Of a DNA stretch of 64,000 nt, positions 11,593 through 24,505 are shown in pieces (positions within the stretch are counted from its first letter, which is position 1; each line of letters begins with the position of its first letter). The stretch spans positions 1-64,000 of the forward strand of contig MBPM02000090.1 of assembly GCA_001695595.3 (NCBI GenBank). The letters are read 5' to 3'. The position numbers were made by a program, and so were the translations under genes. This stretch comes from Plasmopara viticola. Its lineage: Eukaryota; Oomycota; Peronosporomycetes; Peronosporales; Peronosporaceae. The notes under the pieces were generated by a model that saw only the letters and a program-made list of their open reading frames with translations, had not been told where the DNA came from and made no database searches.

Positions 11593-12000
11593 TTTCTCAG
11601 ACAATTATAACAAAACTCGTTCATCTCGCCCTCAGCAATCGTGAGCAGTGTGTCTAATAATTTCATTGCTCTGTTTATGCGTTATCAATAATACACTATC
11701 ATACCTTTATTACGGCGTAAGATAAAATATAGACCACTTTTAGCTAGCTTGACTAGTAGAGGGATACACCCGAGATACTTCCGTCTCTATTAGCATTTTA
11801 CTTTATCGGTGGTGCCCTTTTAAGCGTATCTACTTTTGAAGCTCCCGACTTCTCCGATAAAGTCAGAACAATAGCGCGAGGTAATCAGCAAAATTCGGGC
11901 TCCCCATGAACCCAATTAAGTATACCCAGGCCATAGCGATGGCGTGCAGAATGTTTCGTGTGATGGCACTATAGATACTGTGTTGTCGTCGGCAGCAATT

Positions 12001-12072
12001 GCCCCTATAGCTCAGTGGTAGAGCACCCGCTTAGTAAGCGGAAGGTCGGTAGTTCAATCCTGCCTTGGGGCA
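12001..12072 (+). tRNA. tRNA-Thr (AGT)
   Basis: Consensus except TTGGGGC on the 3' acceptor strand. Confidence 0.88.
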
Positions 12073-12480
12073 TTTCTCAGACAATTATAACAAAACTCGT
12101 TCATCTCGCCCTCAGCAATCGTGAGAAGTGTGTCTAATAATTTCATTGCTCTGTTGATGCGTTATCAAAAATACCCTATTATACCTTCAATACGGGGTAA
12201 GATAGATATAGACCACTTTTAGCTAGCTTGACTAGTAGAGGGATACACCCGAGATACTTCCGTCTCTATTATCATTTTACTTTATCGGTGGTGCCCTATT
12301 AAGCGTACCTCCTTTTGAAACTCCCGATTTCTCCGATAAAGTTAGAACTATAGCGGTAAGTTACCAGCAAAATTCGGGCTCCCCATAAAACCCAATTAAG
12401 TATACCCAGGCCATAGCGATGGCGTGCAGACTGTTTCGTGTGATGGCAATGTAGATAGTATGTTGTCGTCGGCAGCAATT

Positions 12481-12552
12481 GCTTCTATAGCTCAGTGGTA
12501 GAGCACCCGCTTAGTAAGCGGAAGGTCGGTAGTTCAATCCTGCCTGGGGGCA
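12481..12552 (+). tRNA. tRNA-Thr (AGT)
   Basis: C3 and C4 are both T; T-G pairs keep the acceptor stem. Same at 14,669. Confidence 0.85.
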
Positions 12553-12976
12553 TTTCTCAGACAATTATAACAAAACTCGTTCATCTCGCCCTCAGCAATC
12601 GTGAGCAGTGTGTCTAATAATTTCATTGCTCTGTTTATGCGTTATCAATAATGCACTATCATACCTTTATCACGGCGTAAGATAAAATGTAGACCACTTT
12701 TAGCTAGCTTGACTAGTAGAGGGATACACCCGAGATACTTCCGTATCTATTAGCATTTAACTTTATCGGTGGTGCCCTTTTAAGCGTATCTACTTTTGAA
12801 GCTCCCGACTTCTCCGCTAAAGTCAGAACTAAGCGCGAGGTTATCAGCAAAACTCGGGCTCCCCATAAAACCCAATCAAGTATACTTAGGCCATAGCGAT
12901 GGCGTGCAGACTGTTTCGTGTGATGGCAATGTAGATAGTGTGTTGTCGTCGGCAGCAATTGCCTCTATAGCTCAGT

Positions 12977-13235
12977 TAAAAATTGTCATGTATTTAATTT
13001 TAACACAACCTATACCTTCTCGGCTTGGGTAGGATTTCTACATTTCATTTTTAGTCTGAATATTCTTTTTCGTCTTGTTATCGTCTTATTCTTGATCGGG
13101 GTCGGAAATAATTCGCTTGGGGCCGTCCTCTCCCAAGTCTGGTTAATCACGAAGTTTGTCCGGGGTGGGACTCGAACCCGCAACATACACCGTGAGGACC
13201 AGAACCATAATCCACCAACCCACGCCACCGGGTCT
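12977..13235 (-). mobile_element. SINE-like element, copy 2, inside a tRNA-Thr gene
   Basis: A 259-bp copy at the same tRNA nucleotide as copy 1, with the left stub at 12,961-12,976. Its A and B boxes are intact on the minus strand. Together with its flanks it is nearly identical to copy 3, 2.19 kb downstream, so one was made from the other by segmental duplication rather than by a new insertion. Confidence 0.82.
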
Positions 13236-13307
13236 GCCCCTATAGCTCAGTGGTAGAGCACCCGCTTAGTGAGCGGAAGGTCGGTAGTTCAATCCTGCCT
13301 GGGGGCA
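13236..13307 (+). tRNA. tRNA-Thr (AGT), rebuilt after SINE copy 2
   Basis: Complete gene with A37 to G. The downstream flank reads TAGCTCAGAC instead of TTTCTCAGAC, a variant shared with the genes after SINE copies 3, 4 and 5. Confidence 0.88.
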
Positions 13308-13715
13308 TAGCTCAGACAATTATAACAAAACTCGTTCATCTCGCCCTCAGCAATCGTGAGCAGTGTGTCTAATAATTTTATTGCCCCGTTTATGCGTTAT
13401 CAATAATACACTAGCATACCTTTATTACGGCGTAAGATAAAATATAGACCACTTTTAGCTAGCTTGACTAGTAGAGGGATACACCCGAGATACTTCCGTC
13501 TCTATTAGCATTTTACTTTATCGGTGGTGCCCTTTTAAGCGTACCTCCTTTTGAAACTCCCGATTTCTCCGATAAAGTTACAACTAAAGCGGGAGGTTAT
13601 CAGCAAAATTCGTGCTCCCCATCAAACCCAATTAGGTATCCCCGGGCCATAGCGATGGCGTGCAGACTGTTTCGTGTGATGGCAATATAGATAGTGTGTT
13701 GTCATCGTCAGAAAT

Positions 13716-13787
13716 GCCCCTATAGCTCAGTGGCAGAGCACTCGCTTAGTAAGCGGAAGGTCGGTAGTTCAATCCTGCCTGGGGGCA
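13716..13787 (+). tRNA. tRNA-Thr (AGT), variant
   Basis: D loop GGCA instead of GGTA, and anticodon stem CTCGC (T-G pair). The same subtype recurs at 15,905 and 19,715. Confidence 0.83.
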
Positions 13788-14188
13788 TTTCTCAGACAAT
13801 TATAACAAAACTCGTTCATCTCGCCCTCAGCAATCGTGAGCAGTGTGTCTAATAATTTCATTGCTCTATTTATGCGTTATCAATAATACACTATCAAACC
13901 TCCTCTAGGCGTAAGATAAAATATAGACCTTTTTTAGCTAGCTTGACTAGTAGAGGGATACACCCAAGATACTTCCGTCTCTATTAGCATTTAACTTTAT
14001 CGGTGGTGCCCTTTTAAGCGTACCTCCTTTTGAAACTCCCGATTTCTCCGATAAAGTTAGAACTATAGCGGTAAGTTATCAGCAAAATTCGGGCTCCCCA
14101 TAAAACCCAAATAAGTATACCCAGGCCATAGCGATGGCGTGCAGACTGTTTCGTGTGATGGCAATGTAGATAGTGTGTTTTAGCAATT

Positions 14189-14260
14189 GCCCCTATAGCT
14201 CAGTGGTAGAGCACCCGCTTAGTAAGCGGAAGGTCGGTAGTTCAATCCTGCCTGGGGGCA
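14189..14260 (+). tRNA. tRNA-Thr (AGT)
   Basis: Consensus gene. The upstream spacer lacks the usual GTCGTCGGCAG just before it (TGTGTTTTAGCAATT). Confidence 0.93.
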
Positions 14261-14668
14261 TTTCTCAGACAATTATAACAAAACTCGTTCATCTCTCCCT
14301 CAGCAATCGTGAGAAGTGTGTCTAATAATTTCATTGCTCTGTTGATGCGTTATCAAAAATACCCTATTATACCTTCAATACGGGGTAAGATAGATATAGA
14401 CCACTTTTAGCTAGCTTGACTAGTAGAGGGATACACCCGAGATACTTCCGTCTCTATTATCATTTTACTTTATCGGTGGTGCCCTTTTAAGCGTACCTCC
14501 TTTTGAAACTCCCGATTTCTCCGATAAAGTTAGAACTATAGCGGTAAGTTACCAGCAAAATTCGGGCTCCCCATAAAACCCAATTAAGTATACCCAGGCC
14601 ATAGCGATGGCGTGCAGACTGTTTCGTGTGATGGCAATGTAGATAGTGTGTTGTCGTCGGCAGCAATT

Positions 14669-14740
14669 GCTTCTATAGCTCAGTGGTAGAGCACCCGCTT
14701 AGTAAGCGGAAGGTCGGTAGTTCAATCCTGCCTGGGGGCA
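14669..14740 (+). tRNA. tRNA-Thr (AGT)
   Basis: C3 and C4 both T, as at 12,481. Confidence 0.85.
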
Positions 14741-15164
14741 TTTCTCAGACAATTATAACAAAACTCGTTCATCTCGCCCTCAGCAATCGTGAGCAGTGTG
14801 TCTAATAATTTCATTGCTCTGTTTATGCGTTATCAATAATGCACTATCATACCTTTATCACGGCGTAAGATAAAATGTAGACCACTTTTAGCTAGCTTGA
14901 CTAGTAGAGGGATACACCCGAGATACTTCCGTATCTATTAGCATTTAACTTTATCGGTGGTGCCCTTTTAAGCGTATCTACTTTTGAAGCTCCCGACTTC
15001 TCCGCTAAAGTCAGAATTAAGCGCGAGGTTATCAGCAAAACTCGGGCTCCCCATAAAACCCAATCAAGTATACTTAGGCCATAGCGATGGCGTGCAGACT
15101 GTTTCGTGTGATGGCAATGTAGATAGTGTGTTGTCGTCGGCAGCAATTGCCTCTATAGCTCAGT

Positions 15165-15424
15165 TAAAAATTGTCATGTATTTAATTTTAACACAACCTA
15201 TACCTTCTCGGCTTGGGTAGGATTTCTACATTTTCATTTTTAGTCTGAATATTCTTTTTCGTCTTGTTATCGTCTTATTCTTGATCGGGGTCGGAAATAA
15301 TTCGCTTGGGGCCGTCCTCTCCCCAAGTCTGGTTAATCACGAAGTTTGTCCGGGGTGGGACTCGAACCCGCAACATACACCGTGAGGACCAGAACCATAA
15401 TCCACCAACCCACGCCACCGGTCT
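15165..15424 (-). mobile_element. SINE-like element, copy 3, inside a tRNA-Thr gene
   Basis: A 260-bp copy with the left stub at 15,149-15,164. Both Pol III boxes are intact on the minus strand. It is part of the 2.19-kb duplication that also holds copy 2. Confidence 0.82.
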
Positions 15425-15496
15425 GCCCCTATAGCTCAGTGGTAGAGCACCCGCTTAGTGAGCGGAAGGTCGGTAGTTCAATCCTGCCTGGGGGCA
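15425..15496 (+). tRNA. tRNA-Thr (AGT), rebuilt after SINE copy 3
   Basis: Complete gene with A37 to G and the TAGCTCAGAC downstream flank. Confidence 0.88.
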
Positions 15497-15904
15497 TAGC
15501 TCAGACAATTATAACAAAACTCGTTCATCTCGCCCTCAGCAATCGTGAGCAGTGTGTCTAATAATTTTATTGCCCCGTTTATGCGTTATCAATAATACAC
15601 TAGCATACCTTTATTACGGCGTAAGATAAAATATAGACCACTTTTAGCTAGCTTGACTAGTAGAGGGATACACCCGAGATACTTCCGTCTCTATTAGCAT
15701 TTTACTTTATCGGTGGTGCCCTTTTAAGCGTACCTCCTTTTGAAACTCCCGATTTCTCCGATAAAGTTACAACTAAAGCGGGAGGTTATCAGCAAAATTC
15801 GTGCTCCCCATCAAACCCAATTAGGTATCCCCGGGCCATAGCGATGGCGTGCAGACTGTTTCGTGTGATGGCAATATAGATAGTGTGTTGTCATCGTCAG
15901 AAAT

Positions 15905-15975
15905 GCCCCTATAGCTCAGTGGCAGAGCACTCGCTTAGTAAGCGGAAGGTCGGTAGTTCAATCCTGCCTGGGGCA
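15905..15975 (+). tRNA. tRNA-Thr (AGT), variant, one base short
   Basis: D loop GGCA and stem CTCGC as at 13,716, with one G fewer in the 3' acceptor strand. Confidence 0.75.
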
Positions 15976-16379
15976 TTTCTCAGACAATTATAACAAAACT
16001 CGTTCATCTCGCCCTCAGCAATCGTGAGCAGTGTGTCTAATAATTTCTCTGTTTATGCGTTATCAATAATACACTATCATACCTTTATTACGGCGTAAGA
16101 TAAAATATAGACCACTTTAAGCTAGCTTGACTAGTAGAGGAATACACCCGAGATACTTCCGTCTCTATTAGCATTTTACTTTATCGGTGGTGCCCTTTTA
16201 AGCGTACCTACTTTTGAAGCTCCCGATTTCTCCGATAAAGTCAGAACAATAGCGCGAGGTTATCAGCAAAATTCGGGCTCCCCATAAAACCCAATTAAGT
16301 ATACCCAGGCCATAGCGATGGCGTGCAGAATGTTTCGTGTGATGGCAATATAGATACTGTGTTGTCGTCGGCAGCAATT

Positions 16380-16451
16380 GCCCCTATAGCTCAGTGGTAG
16401 AGCACCCGCTTAGTAAGCGGAAGGTCGGTAGTTCAATCCTGCCTGGGGGCA
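16380..16451 (+). tRNA. tRNA-Thr (AGT)
   Basis: Identical to the array consensus. Confidence 0.95.
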
Positions 16452-16859
16452 TTTCTCAGACAATTATAACAAACCTCGTTCATCTCTCCCTCAGCAATCG
16501 TGAGAAGTGTGTCTAATAATTTCATTGCTCTGTTGATGCGTTATCAAAAAAACCCTATTATACCTTCAATACGGCGTAAGATAGATATAGACCACTTTTA
16601 GCTAGCTTGACTAGTAGAGGGATACACCCGAGATACTTCCGTCTCTATTAGCATTTTACTTTATCGGTGGTGCCCTTTTAATCGTACCTCCTTTTAAAAC
16701 TCCCGTTTTCTCCGATAAAGTTAGAACTATAGCGGTAAGTTACCAGCAAAATTCGGGCTCCCCATAAAACCCAATTAAGTAAACCCAGGCCATAGCGATG
16801 GCGTGCAGACTGTTTCGTGTGATGGCAATGTAGATAGTGTGTTGTCGTCGGCAGCAATT

Positions 16860-16931
16860 GCCTCTATAGCACAGTGGTAGAGCACCCGCTTAGTAAGCGG
16901 AAGGTCGGTAGTTCAATCCTGCCTGGGGGCA
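16860..16931 (+). tRNA. tRNA-Thr (AGT), variant
   Basis: C4 to T and a T to A change in the D stem (GCACAG), which breaks one D-stem pair and alters the A box. Confidence 0.75.
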
Positions 16932-17327
16932 TTTCTCAGACAATTATAACAAAACTCGTTCATCTCGCCCTCAGCAATTGTGAGCAGTGTGTCTAATAAT
17001 TTCATTGCTCTGTTTATGCGTTATCAATAATACACTATCATACCTTTATTACGGCGTAAGATAAAATATAGACCACTTTTAGCTAGCTTGACTAGTAGAG
17101 GGATACACCCGAGATACTTCCGTCTCTATTAGCTTACTTATCGGTGGTGCCCTTTTAGCGTACCTCTTTTTGAAACTCCCGATTTCTCCGATAAAGTTAC
17201 AACTAAGCGAGAGGTTATCAGCAAAAATTCGGCTACCCGTCAAACCCAATTAGGTATCCCCGGGCCATAGCGATGGCGTGCAGACTGTTTCGTGTGATGG
17301 CAATGTAGATAGTGTGTTTTAGCAATT

Positions 17328-17399
17328 GCCCCTATAGCTCAGTGGTAGAGCACCCGCTTAGTAAGCGGAAGGTCGGTAGTTCAATCCTGCCTGGGGGCA
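17328..17399 (+). tRNA. tRNA-Thr (AGT)
   Basis: Consensus gene, with the shortened upstream spacer also seen at 14,189. Confidence 0.93.
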
Positions 17400-17803
17400 T
17401 TTCTCAGACAATTATAACAAAACTCGTTCATCTCGCCCTCAGCAATCGTGAGCAGTGTGTCTAATAATTTCTCTGTTTATGCGTTATCAATAATACACTA
17501 TCATACCTTTATTACGGCGTAAGATAAAATATAGACCACTTTAAGCTAGCTTGACTAGTAGAGGAATACACCCGAGATACTTCCGTCTCTATTAGCATTT
17601 TACTTTATCGGTGGTGCCCTTTTAAGCGTACCTTCTTTTGAGACTCCCAATTTCTCCGATAAAGTTACAACTAAAGCGGGAGGTTATCAGCAAAATTCGG
17701 ACTCCCCATCAAACCCAATTAAGTATACCCGGGCCATAGCGATGGCGTGCAGACTGTTTCGTGTGATGGCAATATAGATAGTGTGTTGTCGTCGGCAGCA
17801 ATT

Positions 17804-17875
17804 GCCCCTATAGCTCAGTGGTAGAGCACCCGCTTAGTAAGCGGAAGGTCGGTAGTTCAATCCTGCCTGGGGGCA
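17804..17875 (+). tRNA. tRNA-Thr (AGT)
   Basis: Identical to the array consensus. Confidence 0.95.
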
Positions 17876-18279
17876 TTTCTCAGACAATTATAACAAAACT
17901 CGTTCATCTCGCCCTCAGCAATCGTGAGCAGTGTGTCTAATAAATTTCTCTATTTATGCGTTATCAATAATACACTATCATACCTTTATTACGGCGTAAG
18001 ATAAAATATAGACCACTTTAAGCTAGCTTGACTAGTAGAGGAATACACCCGAGATACTTCCGTCTCTATTAGCATTTTACTTTATCGGTGGTGCCCTTTT
18101 AAGCGTACCTTCTTTTGAGACTCCCAATTTCTCCGATAAAGTTGCAACTAAAGCGGAGGTTATCAGCAAAATTCGGACTCCCCATAAAACCCAATTAAGT
18201 ATACCCAGGCCATAGCGATGGCGTGCAGACTGTTTCGTGTGATGGCAATGTAGATAGTGTGTTGTCGTCGGCAGCAATT

Positions 18280-18351
18280 GCCCCTATAGCTCAGTGGTAG
18301 AGCACCCGCTTAGTAAGCGGAAGGTCGGTAGTTCAATCCTGCCTGGGGGCA
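18280..18351 (+). tRNA. tRNA-Thr (AGT)
   Basis: Identical to the array consensus. Confidence 0.95.
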
Positions 18352-18755
18352 TTTCTCAGACAATTATAACAAAACTCGTTCATCTCGCCCTCAGCAATCG
18401 TGAGCAGTGTGTCTAATAATTTCTCTGTTTATGCGTTATCAATAATACACTATCATACCTTTATTACGGCGTAAGATAAAATATAGACCACTTTTAGCTA
18501 GCTTGACTAGTAGTGGGATACACCCGAGATACTTCCGTCTCTATTAGCATTTTTCTTAATCGGTGGTGCCCTTTTAAGCGTACCTTGTTTTGAAGCTCCC
18601 GATTTCTCCGATAAAGTCAGAACAATAGCGCGAGGTTATCAGCAAAATTCGGGCTCCCCATAAAACCCAATTAAGTATACCCAGGCCATAGCGATGGCGT
18701 GCAGAATGTTTCGTGTGATGGCAATGTAGATAGTGTGTTGTCGTCGGCAGCAATT

Positions 18756-18827
18756 GCCCCTATAGCTCAGTGGTAGAGCACCCGCTTAGTAAGCGGAAGG
18801 TCGGTAGTTCAATCCTGCCTGGGGGCA
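18756..18827 (+). tRNA. tRNA-Thr (AGT)
   Basis: Identical to the array consensus. Confidence 0.95.
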
Positions 18828-19234
18828 TTTCTCAGACAATTATAACAAAACTCGTTCATCTCGCCCTCAGCAATCGTGAGCAGTGTGTCTAATAATTTCA
18901 TTGCTCTGTTGATGCGTTATCAAAAAAACCCTATTATACCTTCAATACGGCGTAAGATAGATATAGACCACTTTTAGCTAGCTTGACTAGTAGAGGGATA
19001 CACCCGAGATACTTCCGTCTCTATTAGCATTTTACTTTATCGGTGGTGCCCTTTTAATCGTACCTCCTTTTAAACTCCCGTTTTCTCCGATAAAGTTAGA
19101 ACTATAGCGGTAAGTTACCAGCAAAATTCGGGCTCCCCATAAAACCCAATTAAGTACACCCAGGCCATAGCGATGGCGTGCAGACTGTTTCGTGTGATGG
19201 CAATGTAGATAGTGTGTTGTCGTCGGCAGCAATT

Positions 19235-19306
19235 GCCTCTATAGCTCAGTGGTAGAGCACCCGCTTAGTAAGCGGAAGGTCGGTAGTTCAATCCTGCCTG
19301 GGGGCA
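19235..19306 (+). tRNA. tRNA-Thr (AGT)
   Basis: Only change is C4 to T. Confidence 0.9.
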
Positions 19307-19714
19307 TTTCTCAGACAATTATAACAAAACTCGTTCATCTCGCCCTCAGCAATTGTGAGCAGTGTGTCTAATAATTTCATTGCTCTGTTTATGCGTTATC
19401 AATAATACACTATCATACCTTTATTACGGCGTAAGATAAAATATAGACCACTTTTAGCTAGCTTGACTAGTAGAGGGATACACCCGAAATACTTCCGTCT
19501 CTATTAGCATTTTACTTTATCGGTGGTGCCCTTTTAGGCGTACCTCCTTTTGAAACTCCCGATTTCTCCGATAAAGTTACAACTAAAGCGGGAGGTTATC
19601 AGCAAAATTCGTGCTACCCGTCAAACCCAATTAGGTATCCCCGGGCCATAGCGATGGCGTGCAGACTGTTTCGTGTGATGGCAATATAGATAGTGTGTTG
19701 TCGTCGTCAGAAAT

Positions 19715-19786
19715 GCCCCTATAGCTCAGTGGCAGAGCACTCGCTTAGTAAGCGGAAGGTCGGTAGTTCAATCCTGCCTGGGGGCA
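19715..19786 (+). tRNA. tRNA-Thr (AGT), variant
   Basis: D loop GGCA and stem CTCGC, as at 13,716. Confidence 0.83.
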
Positions 19787-20190
19787 TTTCTCAGACAATT
19801 ATAACAAAACTCGTTCATCTCGCCCTCAGCAATCGTGAGCAGTGTGTCTAATAATTTCTCTGTTTATGCGTTATCAATAATACACTATCATACCTTTATT
19901 ACGGCGTAAGATAAAATATAGACCACTTTAAGCTAGCTTGACTAGTAGAGGAATACACCCGAGATACTTCCGTCTCTATTAGCATTTTACTTTATCGGTG
20001 GTGCCCTTTTAAGCGTACCTTCTTTTGAGACTCCCAATTTCTCCGATAAAGTTACAACTAAAGCGGGAGGTTATCAGCAAAATTCGGACTCCCCATCAAA
20101 CCCAATTAAGTATACCCGGGCCATAGCGATGGCGTGCAGACTGTTTCGTGTGATGGCAATATAGATAGTGTGTTGTCGTCGGCAGCAATT

Positions 20191-20262
20191 GCCCCTATAG
20201 CTCAGTGGTAGAGCACCCGCTTAGTAAGCGGAAGGTCGGTAGTTCAATCCTGCCTGGGGGCA
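20191..20262 (+). tRNA. tRNA-Thr (AGT)
   Basis: Identical to the array consensus. Confidence 0.95.
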
Positions 20263-20667
20263 TTTCTCAGACAATTATAACAAAACTCGTTCATCTCGCC
20301 CTCAGCAATCGTGAGAAGTGTGTCTAATATTTTTATTGTCCGTTTATGCGTTATCAATAATACACTATCATACCTTTATTACGGCGTAAGATAAAATATA
20401 GACCACTTTAGCTAGCTTGACTAGTAGAGGGATACACCCGAGATTCTTCCGTCTCTATTAGCATTTTACTTTATCGATGGTGCCCTTTTAAGCGTACCTA
20501 CTTTGAAGCTCCCGATTCTCCGATAAAGTCAGAACAATAGCGCGAGGTTATCAGCAAAATTCGGGCTCCCCATAAAACCCAATTAAGTATACCCAGGCCA
20601 TAGCGATGGCGTGCAGAATGTTTCGTGTGATGGCAATATAGATACTGTGTTGTCGTCGGCAGCAATT

Positions 20668-20739
20668 GCCCCTATAGCTCAGTGGTAGAGCACCCGCTTA
20701 GTAAGCGGAAGGTCGGTAGTTCAATCCTGCCTGGGGGCA
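20668..20739 (+). tRNA. tRNA-Thr (AGT)
   Basis: Identical to the array consensus. Confidence 0.95.
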
Positions 20740-21145
20740 TTTCTCAGACAATTATAACAAAACTCGTTCATCTCGCCCTCAGCAATCGTGAGCAGTGTGT
20801 CTAATAATTTTCATTGCTCTGTATGCGTTATCAAAAAAACACTATATACCTTCAATACGGCGTAAGATAAAATATAGACCACTTTTAGCTAGCTTGACTA
20901 GTAGAGGGATACACCCGAGATACTTCCGTCTCTATTAGCATTTTACTTTATCGGTGGTGCCCTTTTAAGCGTACCTCCTTTGAAACTCCCGATTTCTCCG
21001 ATAAAGTTAGAACTATAGCGGTAAGTTATCAGCAAAATTCGGGCTCCCCATAAAACCCAATTAAGTATACCCAGGCCATAGCGATGGCGTGCAGACTGTT
21101 TCGTGTGATGGCAATGTAGATAGTGTGTTGTCGTCGGCAGCAATT

Positions 21146-21215
21146 GCCCCTATAGCTCAGTGGTAGAGCACCCGCTTAGTAAGCGGAAGGTCGGTAGTTC
21201 AATCCTGCCTGGGCA
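21146..21215 (+). tRNA. tRNA-Thr (AGT), two bases short
   Basis: The 3' acceptor strand is TGGGC, two G fewer than consensus. The next unit is also full of small losses, so this may be a base-calling fault. Confidence 0.65.
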
Positions 21216-21615
21216 TTTCTCAGACAATTATAACAAAACTCGTTCATCTCGCCCTCAGCAATCGTGAGCAGTGTGTCTAATAATTTCATTGCTCTATTTA
21301 TGCGTTATCAATAATACACTATCATACCTTTATTACGGCGTAAGATAAAATATAGACCACTTTTAGCTAGCTTGACTAGTAGGAGATACACCGAAATACT
21401 TCCGTCTCTATTAGCATTTTACTTTATCGGTGGTGCCCTTTAAGGCGTACCCCTTTTGAAACTCCCGATTTCTCCGATAAAGTTAAACTAAGCGGAGTTA
21501 TCAGCAAAATTCGGCTCCCCATCAAACCCAATTAGGTATCCCCGGGCCATAGCGATGGCGTGCAGACTGTTTCGTGTGATGGAAATATAGATAGTGTGTT
21601 GTCGTCGTCAGAAAT

Positions 21616-21685
21616 GCCCCTATAGCTCAGTGGCAGAGCACCGCTTAGTAAGCGGAAGGTCGGTAGTTCAATCCTGCCTGGGGCA
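21616..21685 (+). tRNA. tRNA-Thr (AGT), two bases short
   Basis: D loop GGCA, one C lost in the anticodon stem and one G lost in the 3' acceptor strand. Confidence 0.65.
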
Positions 21686-22089
21686 TTTCTCAGACAATTA
21701 TAACAAAACTCGTTCATCTCGCCCTCAGCAATCGTGAGCAGTGTGTCTAATAATTTCTCTGTTTATGCGTTATCAATAATACACTATCATACCTTTATTA
21801 CGGCGTAAGATAAAATATAGACCACTTTAAGCTAGCTTGACTAGTAGAGGAATACACCCGAGATACTTCCGTCTCTATTAGCATTTTACTTTATCGGTGG
21901 TGCCCTTTTAAGCGTACCTTCTTTTGAGACTCCCAATTTCTCCGATAAAGTTACAACTAAAGCGGGAGGTTATCAGCAAAATTCGGACTCCCCATCAAAC
22001 CCAATTAAGTATACCCGGGCCATAGCGATGGCGTGCAGACTGTTTCGTGTGATGGCAATATAGATAGTGTGTTGTCGTCGGCAGCAATT

Positions 22090-22161
22090 GCCCCTATAGC
22101 TCAGTGGTAGAGCACCCGCTTAGTAAGCGGAAGGTCGGTAGTTCAATCCTGCCTGGGGGCA
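22090..22161 (+). tRNA. tRNA-Thr (AGT)
   Basis: Identical to the array consensus. Confidence 0.95.
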
Positions 22162-22569
22162 TTTCTCAGACAATTATAAAAAAACTCGTTCATCTCGCCC
22201 TCAGCAATCGTGAGCAGTGTGTCTAAAAATTGTATTGCCCCGTTTATGCGTTATCAATTATACACTATCATACCTTTATTACGGCGTAAGATAAAATATA
22301 GACCACTTTTAGCTAGCTTGACTAGTAGAGGGATACACCCGAGATTCTTCCGTCTCTATTAGCATTTTACTTTATCGATGGTGCCCTTTTAAGCGTACCT
22401 ACTTTTGAGACTCCCGATTTCTCCAATAAAGTTACAACTGAAGCGGGAGGTTATCAGCAAAATTCGGACTCCCCATCAAACCCAATCAAGTATACCAGGC
22501 CATAGCGATGGCGTGCTGACTGTTTCGTGTGATGACAATATAGATACTGTGTTGTCGTCGGCAGTACTT

Positions 22570-22641
22570 GCCCCTATGGCTCAGTGGTAGAGCACCCGCT
22601 TAGTAAGCGGAAGGTCGGTAGTTCAATCCTGCCTGGGGGCA
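22570..22641 (+). tRNA. tRNA-Thr (AGT)
   Basis: Only change is A9 to G (TATGGCTC). Same at 24,010. Confidence 0.9.
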
Positions 22642-23050
22642 TTTCTCAGACAATTATAACAAAACTCGTTCATCTCGCCCTCAGCAATCGTGAGCAGTGT
22701 GTCTAATAATTCCATTGCTCTGTTTATGCGTTATCAATAATACACTATCATACCTTTATCACGGCGTAAGATACAATATAGACCACTTTTAGCTAGCTTG
22801 ACTAGTAGAGGGTTACACCCGAGATACTTTTGTCTCTATTAGCATTTTTCTTAATCGGTGGTGCCCTTTTAAGCGTACCTTGTTTTGAAGCTCCCGATTT
22901 CTCCGATAAAGTTAGCACTATAGCGGGAAATTATCAGCAAAACTCGTGCTCCCCATAAAACCCATTTAAGTATACCCAGGCCATAGCGATGGCGTGCAGA
23001 CTGTTTCGTGTGATGGCAATGTAGATAGTGTGTTGTCGTCGGCAGCAATT

Positions 23051-23122
23051 GCCTCTACAGCTCAGTGGTAGAGCACTTGCTTAGTAAGCGGAAGGTCGGT
23101 AGTTCAATCCTGCCTGGGGGCA
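23051..23122 (+). tRNA. tRNA-Thr (AGT), variant
   Basis: C4 to T, T8 to C, and anticodon stem CTTGC held by T-G pairs. Confidence 0.78.
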
Positions 23123-23530
23123 TTTCTCAGACAATTATAACAAAACTCGTTCACCTCGCCCTCACAATCGTGAGCAGTGTGTCTAATAATATCATTGCTC
23201 TGGTTATGCGTTATCAATAATACACTATCATACCTTTATTACGGCGTAAGATAAAATATAGACCACTTTTAGCTAGCTTGACTAGTAGAGGGATACACTC
23301 GAGATACTTCCGTCTCTACTAGCATTTTACTTTATCGGTGGTGCCCTTTTAAGCGTACCTACTTTTGAGACTTCCGACGTCTCCGATAAAGTTAGAACTA
23401 TAGCGGTAAGTTATCAGCAAAACTCGGGGTCCCCATTAAACCCAATTTAGTATACCTAGGCCATAGTGATGGCGTGCAGACTGTTTCGTGTGATGGCAAT
23501 GTAGATAGTGTGTTGTCGACGGCAGCAATT

Positions 23531-23602
23531 GCCCCTATAGCTCAGTGGTAGAGCACCCGCTTAGTAAGCGGAAGGTCGGTAGTTCAATCCTGCCTGGGGG
23601 CA
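23531..23602 (+). tRNA. tRNA-Thr (AGT)
   Basis: Identical to the array consensus. Confidence 0.95.
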
Positions 23603-24009
23603 TTTCTCAGACAATTATAACAAAACTCGTTCATCTCGCCCTCAGCAATCGTGAGCAGTGTGTCTAAAAATTGTATTGCCCCGTTTATGCGTTATCAATT
23701 ATACACTATCATACCTTTATTACGGCGTAAGATAAAATATAGACCACTTTAGCTAGCTTGACTAGTAGAGGGATACACCCGAGATTCTTCCGTCTCTATT
23801 AGCATTTTACTTTATCGATGGTGCCCTTTTAAGCGTACCTACTTTTGAGACTCCCGATTTCTCCAATAAAGTTACAACTGAAGCGGGAGGTTATCAGCAA
23901 AATTCGGACTCCCCATCAAACCCAATCAAGTATACCAGGCCATAGCGATGGCGTGCTGACTGTTTCGTGTGATGACAATATAGATACTGTGTTGTCGTCG
24001 GCAGTAATT

Positions 24010-24081
24010 GCCCCTATGGCTCAGTGGTAGAGCACCCGCTTAGTAAGCGGAAGGTCGGTAGTTCAATCCTGCCTGGGGGCA
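24010..24081 (+). tRNA. tRNA-Thr (AGT)
   Basis: Only change is A9 to G. It is followed by TTTT (CATTTTCTAG), unlike most copies. Confidence 0.9.
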
Positions 24082-24505
24082 TTTTCTAGACAATTATAAC
24101 AAAACTCGTTCATCTCGCCCTCAGCAATCGTGAGCAGTGTGTCTAATAATTATATTGCTCTGTTGATGCGTTATCAATAATACACTATCATACCTTTATC
24201 ACGGCGTAAGATACAATATAGACCACTTTTAGCTAGCTTGACTAGTAGAGGGTTACACCCGAGATACTTCCGTCTCTATTAGCATTTTACTTTATCGGTG
24301 GTGCCCTTTTAAGCGTATCTACTTTTGAAGCTCCCGACTTCTCCGCTAAAGTCAGAATTAAGCGCGAGGTTATCAGCAAAACTCGGGCTCCCCATAAAAC
24401 CCAATCAAGTATACCCCGGCCATAGCGATGGCGTGCAGACTGTTTCGTGTGATGGCAATGTAGATAGTGTGTTGTCGTCGGCAGCAATTGCCTCTATAGC
24501 TCAGT

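Noticed and set aside
13150..13235. Antisense tRNA gene in the SINE head
   Set aside because: B box is perfect, but acceptor strands do not pair and the anticodon stem is weak, so it is a SINE promoter region rather than a working tRNA.
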